Shown here: positions 20,382-31,186 of the stretch, piece after piece | Position numbering within the stretch: position 1 is the stretch's first letter | Layout of the letters: the number at the start of each line of letters is the position of its first letter | Source of the DNA: Chrysoporthe austroafricana | Taxonomy: Eukaryota > Ascomycota > Sordariomycetes > Diaporthales > Cryphonectriaceae | Direction: 5' to 3' | DNA length: 64,000 bases | NCBI GenBank assembly: GCA_001051155.2 | Contig: JYIP02000002.1 | Coordinates: forward strand, 2,983,583 to 3,047,582 | Notes under the pieces: model-generated | The model's input: only the letters and a program-made list of their open reading frames with translations | Database searches by the model: none | What the model was told of the DNA's origin: nothing | Made by a program: the position numbers and the translations under genes

Positions 20382-20710
20382 AGGGTGGTCGTCAGATGGT
20401 TGAGGATTGCTTTGGCAGTTTCAAGCCTTGTGACCAACAAGCTGAGAGCTAAAGTGAAAATAATCGTTGGCAAACCAACAGGTAAAATCACGTTGAAGTA
20501 GACTTCAAACAAGGATGTCGCGTATTTGACAATTCGTGAGCAGCAGCCAGACAGCGGACGGACCAAGTGGAAAATAAATGCGATCAACTTATACCTTGGG
20601 TTGCAGTGTATTCGAGGCCATAGGAGTTTAATGAATGAAGGAAGCATATTTCAATCAGACTATGCAAGTAAAGTATCTTCTTCTTGCGACTGCAGGAATG
20701 TGAATGAAGC
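20382..20710. other. Intergenic region between two minus-strand genes
   Basis: About 330 bases with no supportable gene. It is the 3' flank of the MIT-domain gene and the promoter region of the repeat-protein gene. The short open frames lack domains. Confidence 0.55.
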
Positions 20711-22312
20711 CTAAGTATCCGCGGAGTGAGAAGCCTCCCTTCGAGCTTTTGCTCCAGCTTTGAGCGCCTCCCACTTCTCCCGATACTTTTCAACTGTCCG
20801 CTTGAGGTGTTTGTTGTCCTTCTCCAGGATCTCAAACTGCTTGCTGGCCACAGACAACTCCTCTTCTAGCTCACGGTTCCTCCTCCTGAGAACCTCGTCT
20901 GTGACCTGCACGCCTCCGCTCTGCGACGTTGGCGACCCCGGTTGGGCAAGACGCATACTATCCACCATGGCAAGCCGAGAATGTTGAGCACTCGCCTCGA
21001 AGGCATGTAGGCGTTTGGTAACCTTATCGAGCATGCCTTTCAGACTCTGGTTCTCCATGTTCAGCTCCTCAATAACATTGAACAGGTCCTTCTCGGTCTG
21101 GCTCTTCCCGACGCGCCGCTTGGTGCTCGGAGACAAGCTCATCTGGGACTCCCTAGCATCAACAAAATCCTCGTCGTCGTGGTTATCGTGCGCGTCACCG
21201 ATTCCACTGTGCACGGAGGCGGCCATGGCACGTCTCTTCTCCTTCTGGTCAAAGTTCAGGATGTTGGCGTACGAAACGGTGTGGCCGCTCGTGGGGACGA
21301 CGTAGAAGGAGTCATTGCCGGAGTGGCCATCGCGATACACAGCTCGAAGAGCAGCCTTGGAGTAGATCCTGGAAAGATCCGGCTCCTCAGTGGGGTCCTG
21401 GAGAGACTTGGACTTGCCTCTCGATTTCGAGGAAGATTCCGGAGCAGCGCTTTCCGGGGTACCCGATTCCTCGGCAATCAGGGGCAGACCAGCGAAGGCC
21501 AAAGGAGCAGAGAGCCGGTTGATAATGCTGCCAAAGGTGCTGTAGAAGCGCGAGAAGCCCTCCTCAGTAATAGTCGAGGTGGTCATGGGCTCATCTTCGG
21601 CCCCCTCGTCGATAGAGGCGGGACGCGAGCTCTGTGTCGAGGGCTGTGCCGGAGGCACCCAGCCTGGCTTTGGCTTCCCACTCTTGGCATCAAGCATGTG
21701 CTGCATCCTTGTCCTCGAACCGTCCTTCCTGGCCGTCGCATCCAGGTTTCCGGGAGCTTGGTCATTCGAGACGCTCGGGGCGGCCGGCTGTGCGCGGTGT
21801 CTCGAGCCGCGGATGCCCCTAGCAGATGCGAGATTACTAGCGATCGACGAGGACAGTTCTCTGGACGGAGGGTAGCGACGCTGCGGCGTCAAGCCTGGGA
21901 TCGCTGCAGCCGGCTTGGACGTTGCGCTGGGGGCGGTGCCGGGCTTCGTGTCCGAAAGGCCCGTCTGCGCGGCGGCCTTCTCCTCGGTCTCAGCAACATC
22001 CTTCTCCGTGACGGCGTGTTTGGCTGGGTGATCGACGGAGAACTGGATCAGTTCGGAGAGCTTCTGATGGTGCTGCTCAAGGAGCCTGAGGGTCCGCAGG
22101 GCCTCCACACTGGACGTGACCTTGGCGGCATTGGAGAACTCGCCGGCTGCGAGGGTGTGCTCGTTGATGGCTACGGTGGAGTTGGCCGTCTGGGTGGCGT
22201 CGGAGGCGGCTTTCGCATGGTCATGCGCCTGGCAGGATCCCGTCAGCATCGTCTGTCGGATGGGGGTATCAGGTCCCGGGCGGCATACCTTGATTAGAGA
22301 AGAAGAATCCAT
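20711..22312 (-). CDS. MIT-domain coiled-coil protein (Atg38/NRBF2-like candidate)
   Basis: Proposed exons (minus strand) are 22312-22289 and 22228-20711, giving 513 residues. The 60-nt intron (gtatgc...ctgac...tgccag) is in frame and free of stops, so an unspliced reading would add 20 residues. Removing it gives MDSSSLIKAHDHAKAASDAT, a proper start for an MIT-like three-helix bundle (~residues 5-85, to LLEQHHQKLSELI). A disordered Ser/Pro region follows, then a conserved FYSTFGSIINRLSAPLAFAG segment, an acidic patch and a C-terminal coiled coil (~390-500). MIT at the N-terminus with a C-terminal coiled coil is the layout of Atg38/NRBF2, the linker of the autophagy PI3-kinase complex I. The assignment rests on architecture, not on a unique motif. 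Confidence 0.72.
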   Translation of the reverse strand: MDSSSLIKVCRPGPDTPIRQTMLTGSCQAHDHAKAASDATQTANSTVAINEHTLAAGEFSNAAKVTSSVEALRTLRLLEQHHQKLSELIQFSVDHPAKHAVTEKDVAETEEKAAAQTGLSDTKPGTAPSATSKPAAAIPGLTPQRRYPPSRELSSSIASNLASARGIRGSRHRAQPAAPSVSNDQAPGNLDATARKDGSRTRMQHMLDAKSGKPKPGWVPPAQPSTQSSRPASIDEGAEDEPMTTSTITEEGFSRFYSTFGSIINRLSAPLAFAGLPLIAEESGTPESAAPESSSKSRGKSKSLQDPTEEPDLSRIYSKAALRAVYRDGHSGNDSFYVVPTSGHTVSYANILNFDQKEKRRAMAASVHSGIGDAHDNHDDEDFVDARESQMSLSPSTKRRVGKSQTEKDLFNVIEELNMENQSLKGMLDKVTKRLHAFEASAQHSRLAMVDSMRLAQPGSPTSQSGGVQVTDEVLRRRNRELEEELSVASKQFEILEKDNKHLKRTVEKYREKWEALKAGAKARREASHSADT

Positions 22313-23937
22313 GATGGCCCTCAGCCGGTGCAGATAGTGGTGGGCGGATAGGTGTGGTGTTGTTTGCGCATCGCAGGCACGCCGGAGCCGTCTTTTGATG
22401 GCGGTCGCATGTGACTCGGGACCGGTTAGTCCCCTGTGATGACACGGGGTGCACAGCCTGTACGCGCAAGAGATGCCCGTAGAATGGGCCGACCTTGTTG
22501 CGAGCGGTGAGGCGCTTCAGCTGCAGTATCGTGTGACGCCCTGCTGTGCACTGTCGGGGTCGGAGGCTGAGCTTCTGTACGGCGGGGGAATGATTGACGA
22601 GTGAGGGTTGAGTTGGGGGTTTGAGGCTCAACTACAGTAACTCTGCTGGCCCACAGGGATCCGGACGCAGAGGCAGCGGGCCGGGATGTGGCTCTCGCTA
22701 TGCAATGCCGTGCCTCTCGCAGGGGATAGGAGCGCTAGGGCACAACGTGGGAGAGCTAGGGGCAGGCCTGCCAGGCCTGGCCAGGAGTATGTACTCCGCG
22801 ACGCTAAGGCTTACCTATAGCGCGTCACAGGGGCAGCACAAGTACCCTCCCACGCCTCGGCAGGCCTATCAGAGCGTGCCTACTAGACGAGTCCCGGCGC
22901 CTTGAGCTTGAGATGACGCGAAACAGCGTCATCAGGGAGGCCATCTTGAGCCCAGAGGAAAGCTGAGCAGCGCGCTGGCGCACGCTGGCGGCTGTCTTCC
23001 CTGCGTGCCTGGCTCCCACGCTCCGTACAGGACTCGACTGAACGGCGGTGGTAGGTGGGCATCTACCACAGTATAATGTCTAAAGCACTGTCCACATACG
23101 CGGTACCTTTTTGGGGGCCGTGGGGGCAGAGAGGGTGGGAATTGAGTTCAAAACATCTTGGGTACGGGGTAGCTGAAGGAGGCTGGTACTTGCTATAGTG
23201 CATATGAAACGATCTGCAAGGGGCAACGACAACCGCAAAAATGGCCGAGTCCCAGGTGCTTGGTTCGGCGGTAGAGACGAGACGACATACGACGACGCCT
23301 CACCAGCCCGGGGTAAAGACTCCGTACTTTTAATTCACAGTCGCAGCGCGGCGCCGGCTGTGGTAACTAGCTAAAAACCACCGGCACCCTTGGCCGTGCC
23401 GACGGTCCGACTGCTGCCTTTTCTGCCTCCAGATCACCTCTGGCCTCCTCGAGCCCGACCCAGAATTGGCAGCCGAGTCGGCGACGAACATGCTGGTGAC
23501 GACTCCCCATACTGGAGCACCCAGCGCATCCAAGACAGGGAGCCTGGACAAGGCACGCGAGGATCTTGTACCACGATCCGATCTGATTCATGCGAAACGT
23601 CCTGGTCCCTGAACGAACGCACATTCGGACCCCACCAGGCCGACCTGCCCGGCGCTGTCAGATTGTCAGCATCGCCGTCGCCGTCAGTCACTGTCGTCTG
23701 CGTTCTGTCAGAGTGCTTGGCGGTCATCAATCACTCTCTCTCGTGTTGTCGCATGTCCTGGCCCACCAACCGACAGTAGCAGCAGCAGCAGCAGCAGCAG
23801 AAACAGACCAGGTGCAGAGGGTTTCACCCATCAGTCCATGCTTTGCGCCGAGAGGGAACATACTTTCGCAGACTGGTCCGCCGAATCTTGACGATCTCTC
23901 GGTGGTCTCGCCACAGCCAGGCGTCTGATCGCTGACG
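22313..23937. other. Divergent promoter region, MIT-domain gene (-) and Lam-type gene (+)
   Basis: About 1.6 kb without a supportable gene. A CAG-type run near 23776-23802 is probably 5' UTR of the sterol-transfer gene. The open frames on both strands (for example 22269-22631 and 23434-23730) carry no recognised domain. Confidence 0.55.
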
Positions 23938-26900
23938 ATGGCGGACAAGGCGCTGGGCAAGCTCTTGGCCAAGTCAAAGTCCATCCGGCGGTCCAGGAGG
24001 GGCTCCGTGGACGGCAACAGCAGCACTGCCAGCGACGATATCACTACGCTCTCGAGGGATGCATCCAGCCTCGATCGGTTCTCTCATGCGTCCCAGTCTC
24101 AGTTCGAGGCCCAGAAGGGAGCCCCCTGGCCCGAGGACGACGCCAACGAGTCGATCGTCATCCACCCTCCCGCCGATGGTGGACACGACGGCGAGTCGAC
24201 GAGTCTAGTCTCCTATGACTCGGAGGACCTTGGGACGTAAGTTTGTTTGCCCTGCGGTCAGACGTGCGTCTGATGTATCTCTCTGTTATATCTGATCTTC
24301 CCCTACCCCATATGCGACCGCCAGGTCAGGGCGGGCCAGCACGCCGGCGTCGCGCGGGCGGAGTCTTGCCAGGCCGCACATCCCAGCACACACACTTGTC
24401 CTTCCAGCGCCCCGCGTCCATCCCAATCCCCCAGCTTTCTGCGTTATACGGACTCTCCATCTCGGTTGGCTCGCGGTCGCTGAGGAGGACCCCAATTCAA
24501 TCTAAACCCCCCACACGGCGACGACTAGGACTCAGGGACGGCGGGACTGCGATGTGCTCCTGGGGTCTTATCACCGCCCCCTGGACGAGCCTGGCTACTA
24601 TAGCACGCATAGTACCGTGGTAGTGCTGTGGGCACTGGGTCCCCTCAAACCCCCTCCACAATATTACTACTTACGTCGCGATCCTCCCCCGACTACAGCC
24701 GCCGTCCACGTCTCACTTCAGCTGGCCCCCAAGCTGCCAATCCTCCTCGCACATGGTCCTGTTGCACACTCGTTCTCTTCACCTGCAAGCCATGCGCGCT
24801 GTATAGTTCTGCTTACTCTGTCTTCTTTGTACCTTTTCTGTCCATTTCGTGGCCGCTGCTGGTCAGAAGCTCCCCCCCCTTTGCCGGCTCGCGCTCACCG
24901 CACCGGCCGCCGTCGCCGCCGACCTTTCTGAGCACACCTAGCTATTCTGGTGCTGATCCTTCGCGACTGCAGTCAACTCGAGCGGCCGCCTCCCGTCTCC
25001 CTTCACCCCTCCCAGATCGGCTATCTTACGACCAACTCTCCTCTCATCCAGGCCGAGTACTACCAAGGTTCCCGCCCGTCCCAAGACACATTCACCACGG
25101 AGCAACCAGGAGAGCCCGACCCCGCCGGGTCGCACCAACCGGCCGGCCTTGCGCCACCGACTTCTCGCACCGGGAGATCACCGTCACCTGTGGGACGCAT
25201 AAAGGGTGTCTTCAGGTCCAAAAAAAGCTTCTCGAAGCTTTCAGGGGGTAGTGATACCTCCAGCCCGGAAAGGCGGCCTACGACCTCGAACTCGAACTCG
25301 AAACGGTCGACCGAATCGTTCGACAGCCTCAAGATCACCGTTCCCGAGCGTCCCGCAAGCAGTTCCGCGACCGTGCCAGAAGCTGCCACACAAAAGACTG
25401 CCGAGAAAACGACAGAGCAAAAGCAGGGATCTGCCGACCGCCCTACCCGTCTGTCTCGAGCCCAATCCGTCGAACAAGGCACGCCTCCAGGAACTCCGCC
25501 TTCTGCCACAGACAAGGGCACGCCGATCATCGTCAACACCCCCCCCACGCCGACAAACGCTACCTCGCCGAGGTTCGATATTATACGCCGTGGCAACGAC
25601 TCGACCGGTGGTGGCTCAATCTCTGAGAGACGCGCCAGATCTGGTTCGACAAGCATCGTGCCCAGCAAGCTGTCGAATATCTCATCGACGCCGCTGACGC
25701 CCATCGAGAGTGTTGCTGCTACTCCTACCAACCAACCCACCAGCGGCTTCTTCACGTCCGTACTAACCGCCGCCCAGAGTGCTGCCCAGAATCTCAGCAA
25801 CACAATCACCATAACTGGCTCCGGCAACTCCAAGAATAAGGGGCCCTCTGCCGCTCAGGTCCAGCAGGGTAACACCGTCGAGGAGGACAAGGTTGAGGTC
25901 GAGCCGTCCGCTGCAGCAAGACCAAACCCGTTGATGGAATCCCAAGAGCCTGCGGTGAAGACTATAGGCATGGGCGACCTCAGTTTGAGCCAGCTGGGCA
26001 TCAGCGACCCTGTCAGCCAAGCCCCTACTCCGATGACGGCCAAATTTCCAGAGCATCCTGATCACCGCCGATCAAGATCCGAGTCCGCCCCAGTGGAGGT
26101 CAGCCCGGTGAAGGCCACCATCGACACTCCCTGGGATGATGCGCAGCGACCTGTGTCCTCTTATGAACCAGCATATTACGGAGACAAGACGCCGCCTACA
26201 GGCAGTGTCTATGAAGAGCCTTCTGGCATTCAAAGGAGCGGCAGTGTAAGAAGTGCGCTCGGCCGTCGCAACAACAGGAAACGTGGGAGCACCGGCGGTA
26301 CAGGCGGCACAGGAACTACTATTGGCGCTGCCCTGTCCGCTGTGAATTCATCGTTGGCTCAGCCCGGTGCGTCGATTGCTCCGAAACTTACCGGGTTTGC
26401 GGTGGCTAGTAAGAAGCGGAATCGGGATTTTCATGCACTTTTCAAAAGTGTTCCGGACGATGACTACCTGATCGAAGATTACAGCTGTGCCTTGCAGCGC
26501 GAGATCTTGGCTCATGGGCGGCTGTACGTTTCTGAAGGACACCTGTGTTTCAGCAGCAACATTCTCGGCTGGGTGACCACCTTGGTAATGAGCTTCGACG
26601 AGATTGTGTCGGTCGAAAAGCGGAGCACTGCGCTGCTTTTCAAGAATGGTCTCATGATTTCTACTTTGCACGCGAAGCACATATTTGCGAGCTTTGCAAG
26701 TCGAGATTCCACATACGACTTGATCGTCAAGATCTGGAAACTGGGGCATCCTGGACTCCAGAGCTCCCTGAACGGAGTGCGACTGGATGACACGGGTGGT
26801 GATAAGACCGAGAAGATCGATGCTGAATCTGCGGTTGGAGAGAGCCGGAGTGTCTCGCCATCGGAAGAAGAAAGCGATGACGGAGAAGATGTGTATGATG

Positions 26901-28278
26901 AGGATGAAGAGGAGGACGAAAGTCATGAGGCCGCTCAGGCCGCGGAGACGCCTTTATTAGAGTCGGCCATCGAGAAGCCACTCACTCGCAAGCCATCAGG
27001 AGTCATAGCAAACAGCAGTGTCCCAGTCGACAAGCCCAAGGATGCACCGGCGGCGCCGGCGATTGGAGAATTCCCAGGCCCGGCCACACATGCGCCCACA
27101 GACTGCGGTGATGCTGACACACATTACCAGAGAGTCGCAGGCGACGACATCATCCCGCTGCCACTTGGAAAGGTCTATGATACGTTGTTTGGGCCTGGAT
27201 CTGTGACCTGGATGTCGAAATTCCTCACAGTCGACCAAAAGTGCAAAGACCTGCAAATGGAAGACAAGAAGGGCTTGACACAAGACAACAAAACGCGTAC
27301 ATTCACATACATCAAGCCTTTGAACGCGTCCATAGGCCCGAAGCAGACCAAGTGCATCATAACGGAGAGCATGGAAAACATGGACTTGGAGAAAGCCGTC
27401 AACATCCTGGTGACGACACAGAACCCAGACGTCCCAAGTGGCAATGTCTTCAGCGTCAAGACCAAGTACTGTCTCTCGTGGGCCGAGAACAATGCTACCC
27501 GGGTCCAAATCAACTGTGTTGTTGAGTGGACAGGCAAGAGCTGGCTGAAAGGTAACGTCATCTCTGGCACATCATAATCCCAGTACGAAGTATCTAACTT
27601 GCAATAGGACCCATTGAGAACGGTGCATACGATGGACAAGGACAGTATTGCAAGGATCTCTTCGTCGCTCTGAAGGCTGCCGTTTCCAAGCGCTCCCCAA
27701 CTGCTGCGAGCGGGCCTGGAGGGAAGACCCGGAAGAGAGGCAAGAAAGGCAAGGCCGCTGCGGCCGCAAATGTCGCAAGCGACACTGATGACGCTGCCAA
27801 GAACTCTTCCAAGCAGGACTGGGGCATGCTGGAACCTCTGCATGGCGTCCTCGGTCCGGTAGTCGATATTGGCAAGCCCCTGTTTACAGGCAATGTTGTC
27901 TACGGCCTGCTCGTTGGTCTGCTGGTGGCCGCTTGGTTCGGGTTCGGGCTCACCAACAAACCCGTGGCTAGGCCCTACGGCGTTGGGTTGGGCCTCTACG
28001 GGTATCCTGACCGGCTGGCCGCGTACGAAGAGATGTGGCGGCGCGAGGAGAGCGAGTTGTGGGAGTGGCTAGAAGAGCGTGTCGGCATGGACCGCCTGCA
28101 CAGTGGAGAACAAGTCCCGCGAAAGAGGGTGTTAGAGGCTCGCACCGTGGAGGAGAGGTTGCGCGAAGACCGCATGGACGAGCGGGAAATCAAGGATGCG
28201 ATCAGGATCACAGAGGAAAAATTGAAGGTACTGAAGTCTGTCGTGGAGAAGGACGAATCAAGGACATCGGCCAGCTGA
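23938..28278 (+). CDS. GRAM-VASt sterol transfer protein of ER contact sites (Lam/Ltc family)
   Basis: Proposed exons are 23938-24236, 24973-27551 and 27608-28278 (1182 residues), joined in frame. Intron 2 (56 nt) sits inside WLKG-PIENGAYDGQGQYC. Intron 1 is 736 nt, long for this genome, so a small exon may be hidden in it. The order is a Ser-rich disordered N-terminus with a basic patch; a second disordered region containing GYLTTNSPLIQ; a GRAM domain at ~580-695 (HALFKSVPDDDYLIEDYSCA); an acidic linker; a VASt (StART-like) domain at ~818-985 (YDTLFGPGSVTWMSKF, then VEWTGKSWLKG); a transmembrane helix at ~1055-1075 (VVYGLLVGLLVAAWFGFGL); and a C-terminal coiled coil. Yeast homologues (Lam1-4/Ysp) are ER-anchored and move sterol between the plasma membrane and ER. 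The same role is expected here. Confidence 0.9.
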
Positions 28279-28628
28279 AGGGCGGTTGGGAGGTCTAGAT
28301 TACTTTTTGGGAAAACAGTACAGGACGCCACTGTGCGCTACACCATATTACATTCCTTTGTGTTTTCGGTACATATTGTTACATTTGTTATTCAGCGAGC
28401 ATTAGCAACGGAGTGTAGACAATGGGTCGGGATGGCAACTTGTACTACATTCAAATTCAAAGCATCATAATTACACGTGTCATTTTGACATCGGTGGACC
28501 TCGCGTATTCAGATAATCCCAACAGTGAGCAATTTGCAGATCGAGGTTGCAACAAGACGGTCCTGTCGACTTTGTGAATGCTTGGTAATATTTTTGCAAA
28601 TCGCCTTGCCCGAGTATATATATAACAA
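28279..28628. other. Short convergent intergenic region
   Basis: About 350 AT-richer bases between the 3' ends of the Lam-type gene (+) and the phosphate transporter gene (-). It holds the 3' UTRs only; no gene is visible. Confidence 0.6.
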
Positions 28629-31186
28629 TTACCGTTGCATCAAACCTCCGACGTCCTGTAATCGAATATTCTCGGGTGTCACTCCGCGATCTATCCGCCC
28701 CCAGCCTGCGTGCCATCCCGGCACGGCGTCAGTCTGGCCCATACTGGCCATCTCATTGAACGCTCTCGTAGAAGATGAGCTGCTGCTCAGCCCGTAATCC
28801 CCGCTCGAGCCCGCCGTTCCGCTCCCGTAACGCCGTCTCCGCCACCACCCTTTCCTCTTCGCCGGCGCCGGCTTCCCCGTCTCCAGATCCACACCGCGGC
28901 CGCTGCTCACCGGCTCCGGCCGGCCGGCTGCTGTCCTCGCGCTCGTCCACATGCCCCTCGCGCCGGCAGTCCGCGGGTACGCAAACCCCGCGGGCTTCCC
29001 GCCCAGGAAGGGGTTCAGCCGCCCGCCCGCGGCCCACCGGCGCCTGCGGTCCAGGTCGCCGTGTATGCTCCCGTTGATCCCCGCGTTGTAGCTCGTGGGC
29101 GGCTCCCCGGCCAGCTCCTCCAGCGTCAGCCCCTTAGTCTCGGGGATGAGCAGCGACGTGACGGTCCCGCAGAGCATGAACAGCGCGAACAGCCGCATAA
29201 GGCTCCCTAGCCAGGGGCTGCACCCCGTTCCGGTGCAGCCGGGCGGCGCGTCCCTCGTCAGGATGGGGATGGAGATGACCTGTGCCACAATCGCGCCCAC
29301 CTTGCCCGCGGCGGCGGAGATGCCGTGCCCGGTCGCGCGGTACCGCGTGGGGTAGCACTCGCCCGGCACGATGAAGGTGGTCGTGTTGGGGCCCACGTTG
29401 AAGAAGAATTGTGCGAGGACGTAGAGCGCGAGGAGCGAGCCCGAGGAGAGGCGGTGGTACGCGAAGCCGATGATGCAGAAGATGATGGTCAGGATGAGGA
29501 AGCCGAAGATCTGTAGGGGCTTGCGGCCCAGCGAGTCAATTGTGAAGATGGCGACCCAGTAGCCCGGGAGCGAACCGGCGACGGCGAGGATTATGGAGCC
29601 GACGGCAGTGTTGTAGAGTGTGGTGTACAGGGAGGAGCCGCTGGAGTACCCGATGGCGGCCAAGACGAGGGAGTTGTTGAGACCGAGGCCGTAGAAGGCG
29701 AGGTCCTGAGAGGGGTCAGCTGTGGTCTTCTTCGGATGCGATATGCTGTGTATCAGAGGATGCTCGGACGTACGAGGAAGAACCATGACAGAGTAGTGCC
29801 AGTAAGGACTAGGATATTCTTCCACTCTCCGAAATACGATGCTAGATCCCGCCACGATGCAGCGGGCGCCGTGAGTGATGGTCCGGCCAATTTCTTCAGC
29901 CGGGCCTGTCTGACGATGTCCACCTCTCCTTTGGCCTTGCTCGCCATAAAGGCCTGGATGTTAGCATCGGCCATCTCAACATCGTGGGCAACATCGAAAG
30001 TGTATCTGGGCCTGTGGCATTGAATGCTTATCAGTCTTGGGAACAATCGCGGGGACGAATCTCAGCAGATGAATCACAGCTTACGTTTCTGGTATCGTGA
30101 GCCTGTAGTATAGGGCAAAGCACGCCGGAACTGCCCCCATGCCTACGATGATACGCCAGCACCGGTCTGCCGCGATCTGGCAGCTGTAGTCGCACTCTGA
30201 TAAGTCGGAGGTGCCCGCGAAGGCGCTCTTGAATCCCGCCGTCACGACAAGAGCGACGACAGCCGCAACCAGCTGGCCGACCCCTTGCATGGAGAAGACA
30301 CCTGCCATCATGGCGCCTCGCCATCTCGTGGGTGCGAATCTGCATAATTGTTAGCATGTTTGGAATATACCGGTCCCCGATGTGATAGGAGCAAGGAGGG
30401 TATTCAAAGTCATGCGTAAGGGTATTTGTGAGATGAGGGAACAAAAGGGGTGCAACGGGATGAACTCACTCGCTCGTTATAACGGACGACAGGGGATAGT
30501 CTCCACCAATTCCAATACCCTAAGAATAATGACATTCAGCCCTCCTAGCTCCATCACTTGTCACTGGAACCACACTGCAGAGGAACTCACCATCATGACC
30601 CTCCAGAAGGTCAACAAAGCAGTCGAGCTCATAGACTGACTCGGGCTGGCCATCGCACAGAGGAAGGTGGAGACCACAATGATGATCAACTCAATTCCAT
30701 ACATCCTCCGCCGTCCCAAGACATCGGCCAGCCAGCCGAACAGGACCTGCCCGATAATAATGCCCGCGCTTGCAGACGCCTTCAGGGCCTGAGACACTGG
30801 TGTCGGAAGCGCGCCATTGTTTCCGCCGAATCCATAGCGAGCGTCCTCGGGAGACCCCGACCAGAACGCGAGCCCCAGAAATATCGTGATCAGGTTGATG
30901 GCGAAGATATCATAGCTGTCGAGGAAGAAGCCCACGCCCGCTACTAGTACAGCTCGAATGTGGTACAGTCCGAATGGGCTCTTGTCGATCTCAGATAATG
31001 CGAGTCGTCGTCTTAGATTCGGGTCGGCGATATGGGAATAGTCGTTGGCTAGTCATTTGCTCAATTAGCCCAGGGGCCCCTTCTCTGACGGCGACGAGGT
31101 GTCATGTGCGGCAACATACCGAAATTGTGGAAGGCATGATTACCACCATACGTCCGATAGATTCCTCCTTCCGGCGGCGAGTCCAT
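28629..31186 (-). CDS. pho84: High-affinity inorganic phosphate:H+ symporter, Pho84/PHO-5 type (MFS)
   Basis: Six proposed exons (minus strand): 31186-31120, 31048-30591, 30519-30470, 30339-30085, 30011-29774 and 29705-28629, with introns of 71, 71, 130, 73 and 68 nt, giving 714 residues. Each junction rebuilds a family motif: GGNHAFHNF-ANDYSHI, VMM-GIGIGGDYPLSSVITSE-FAPTRWRGAMMAG and IPET-PRYTFDV. Other Pho84 signatures are VAGVGFFLDSYDIFAINL, LADVLGRRRMYGIEL and FIVPGECYPTRYRATGHG; IPETKG follows the last helix. Twelve transmembrane helices are expected. The protein imports phosphate with protons at the plasma membrane. The tail after the last helix is about 160 residues and rich in Arg, Gly and Ser, longer than in yeast Pho84. 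A CACGTGGG site lies 1.16 kb upstream (32349). Confidence 0.93.
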
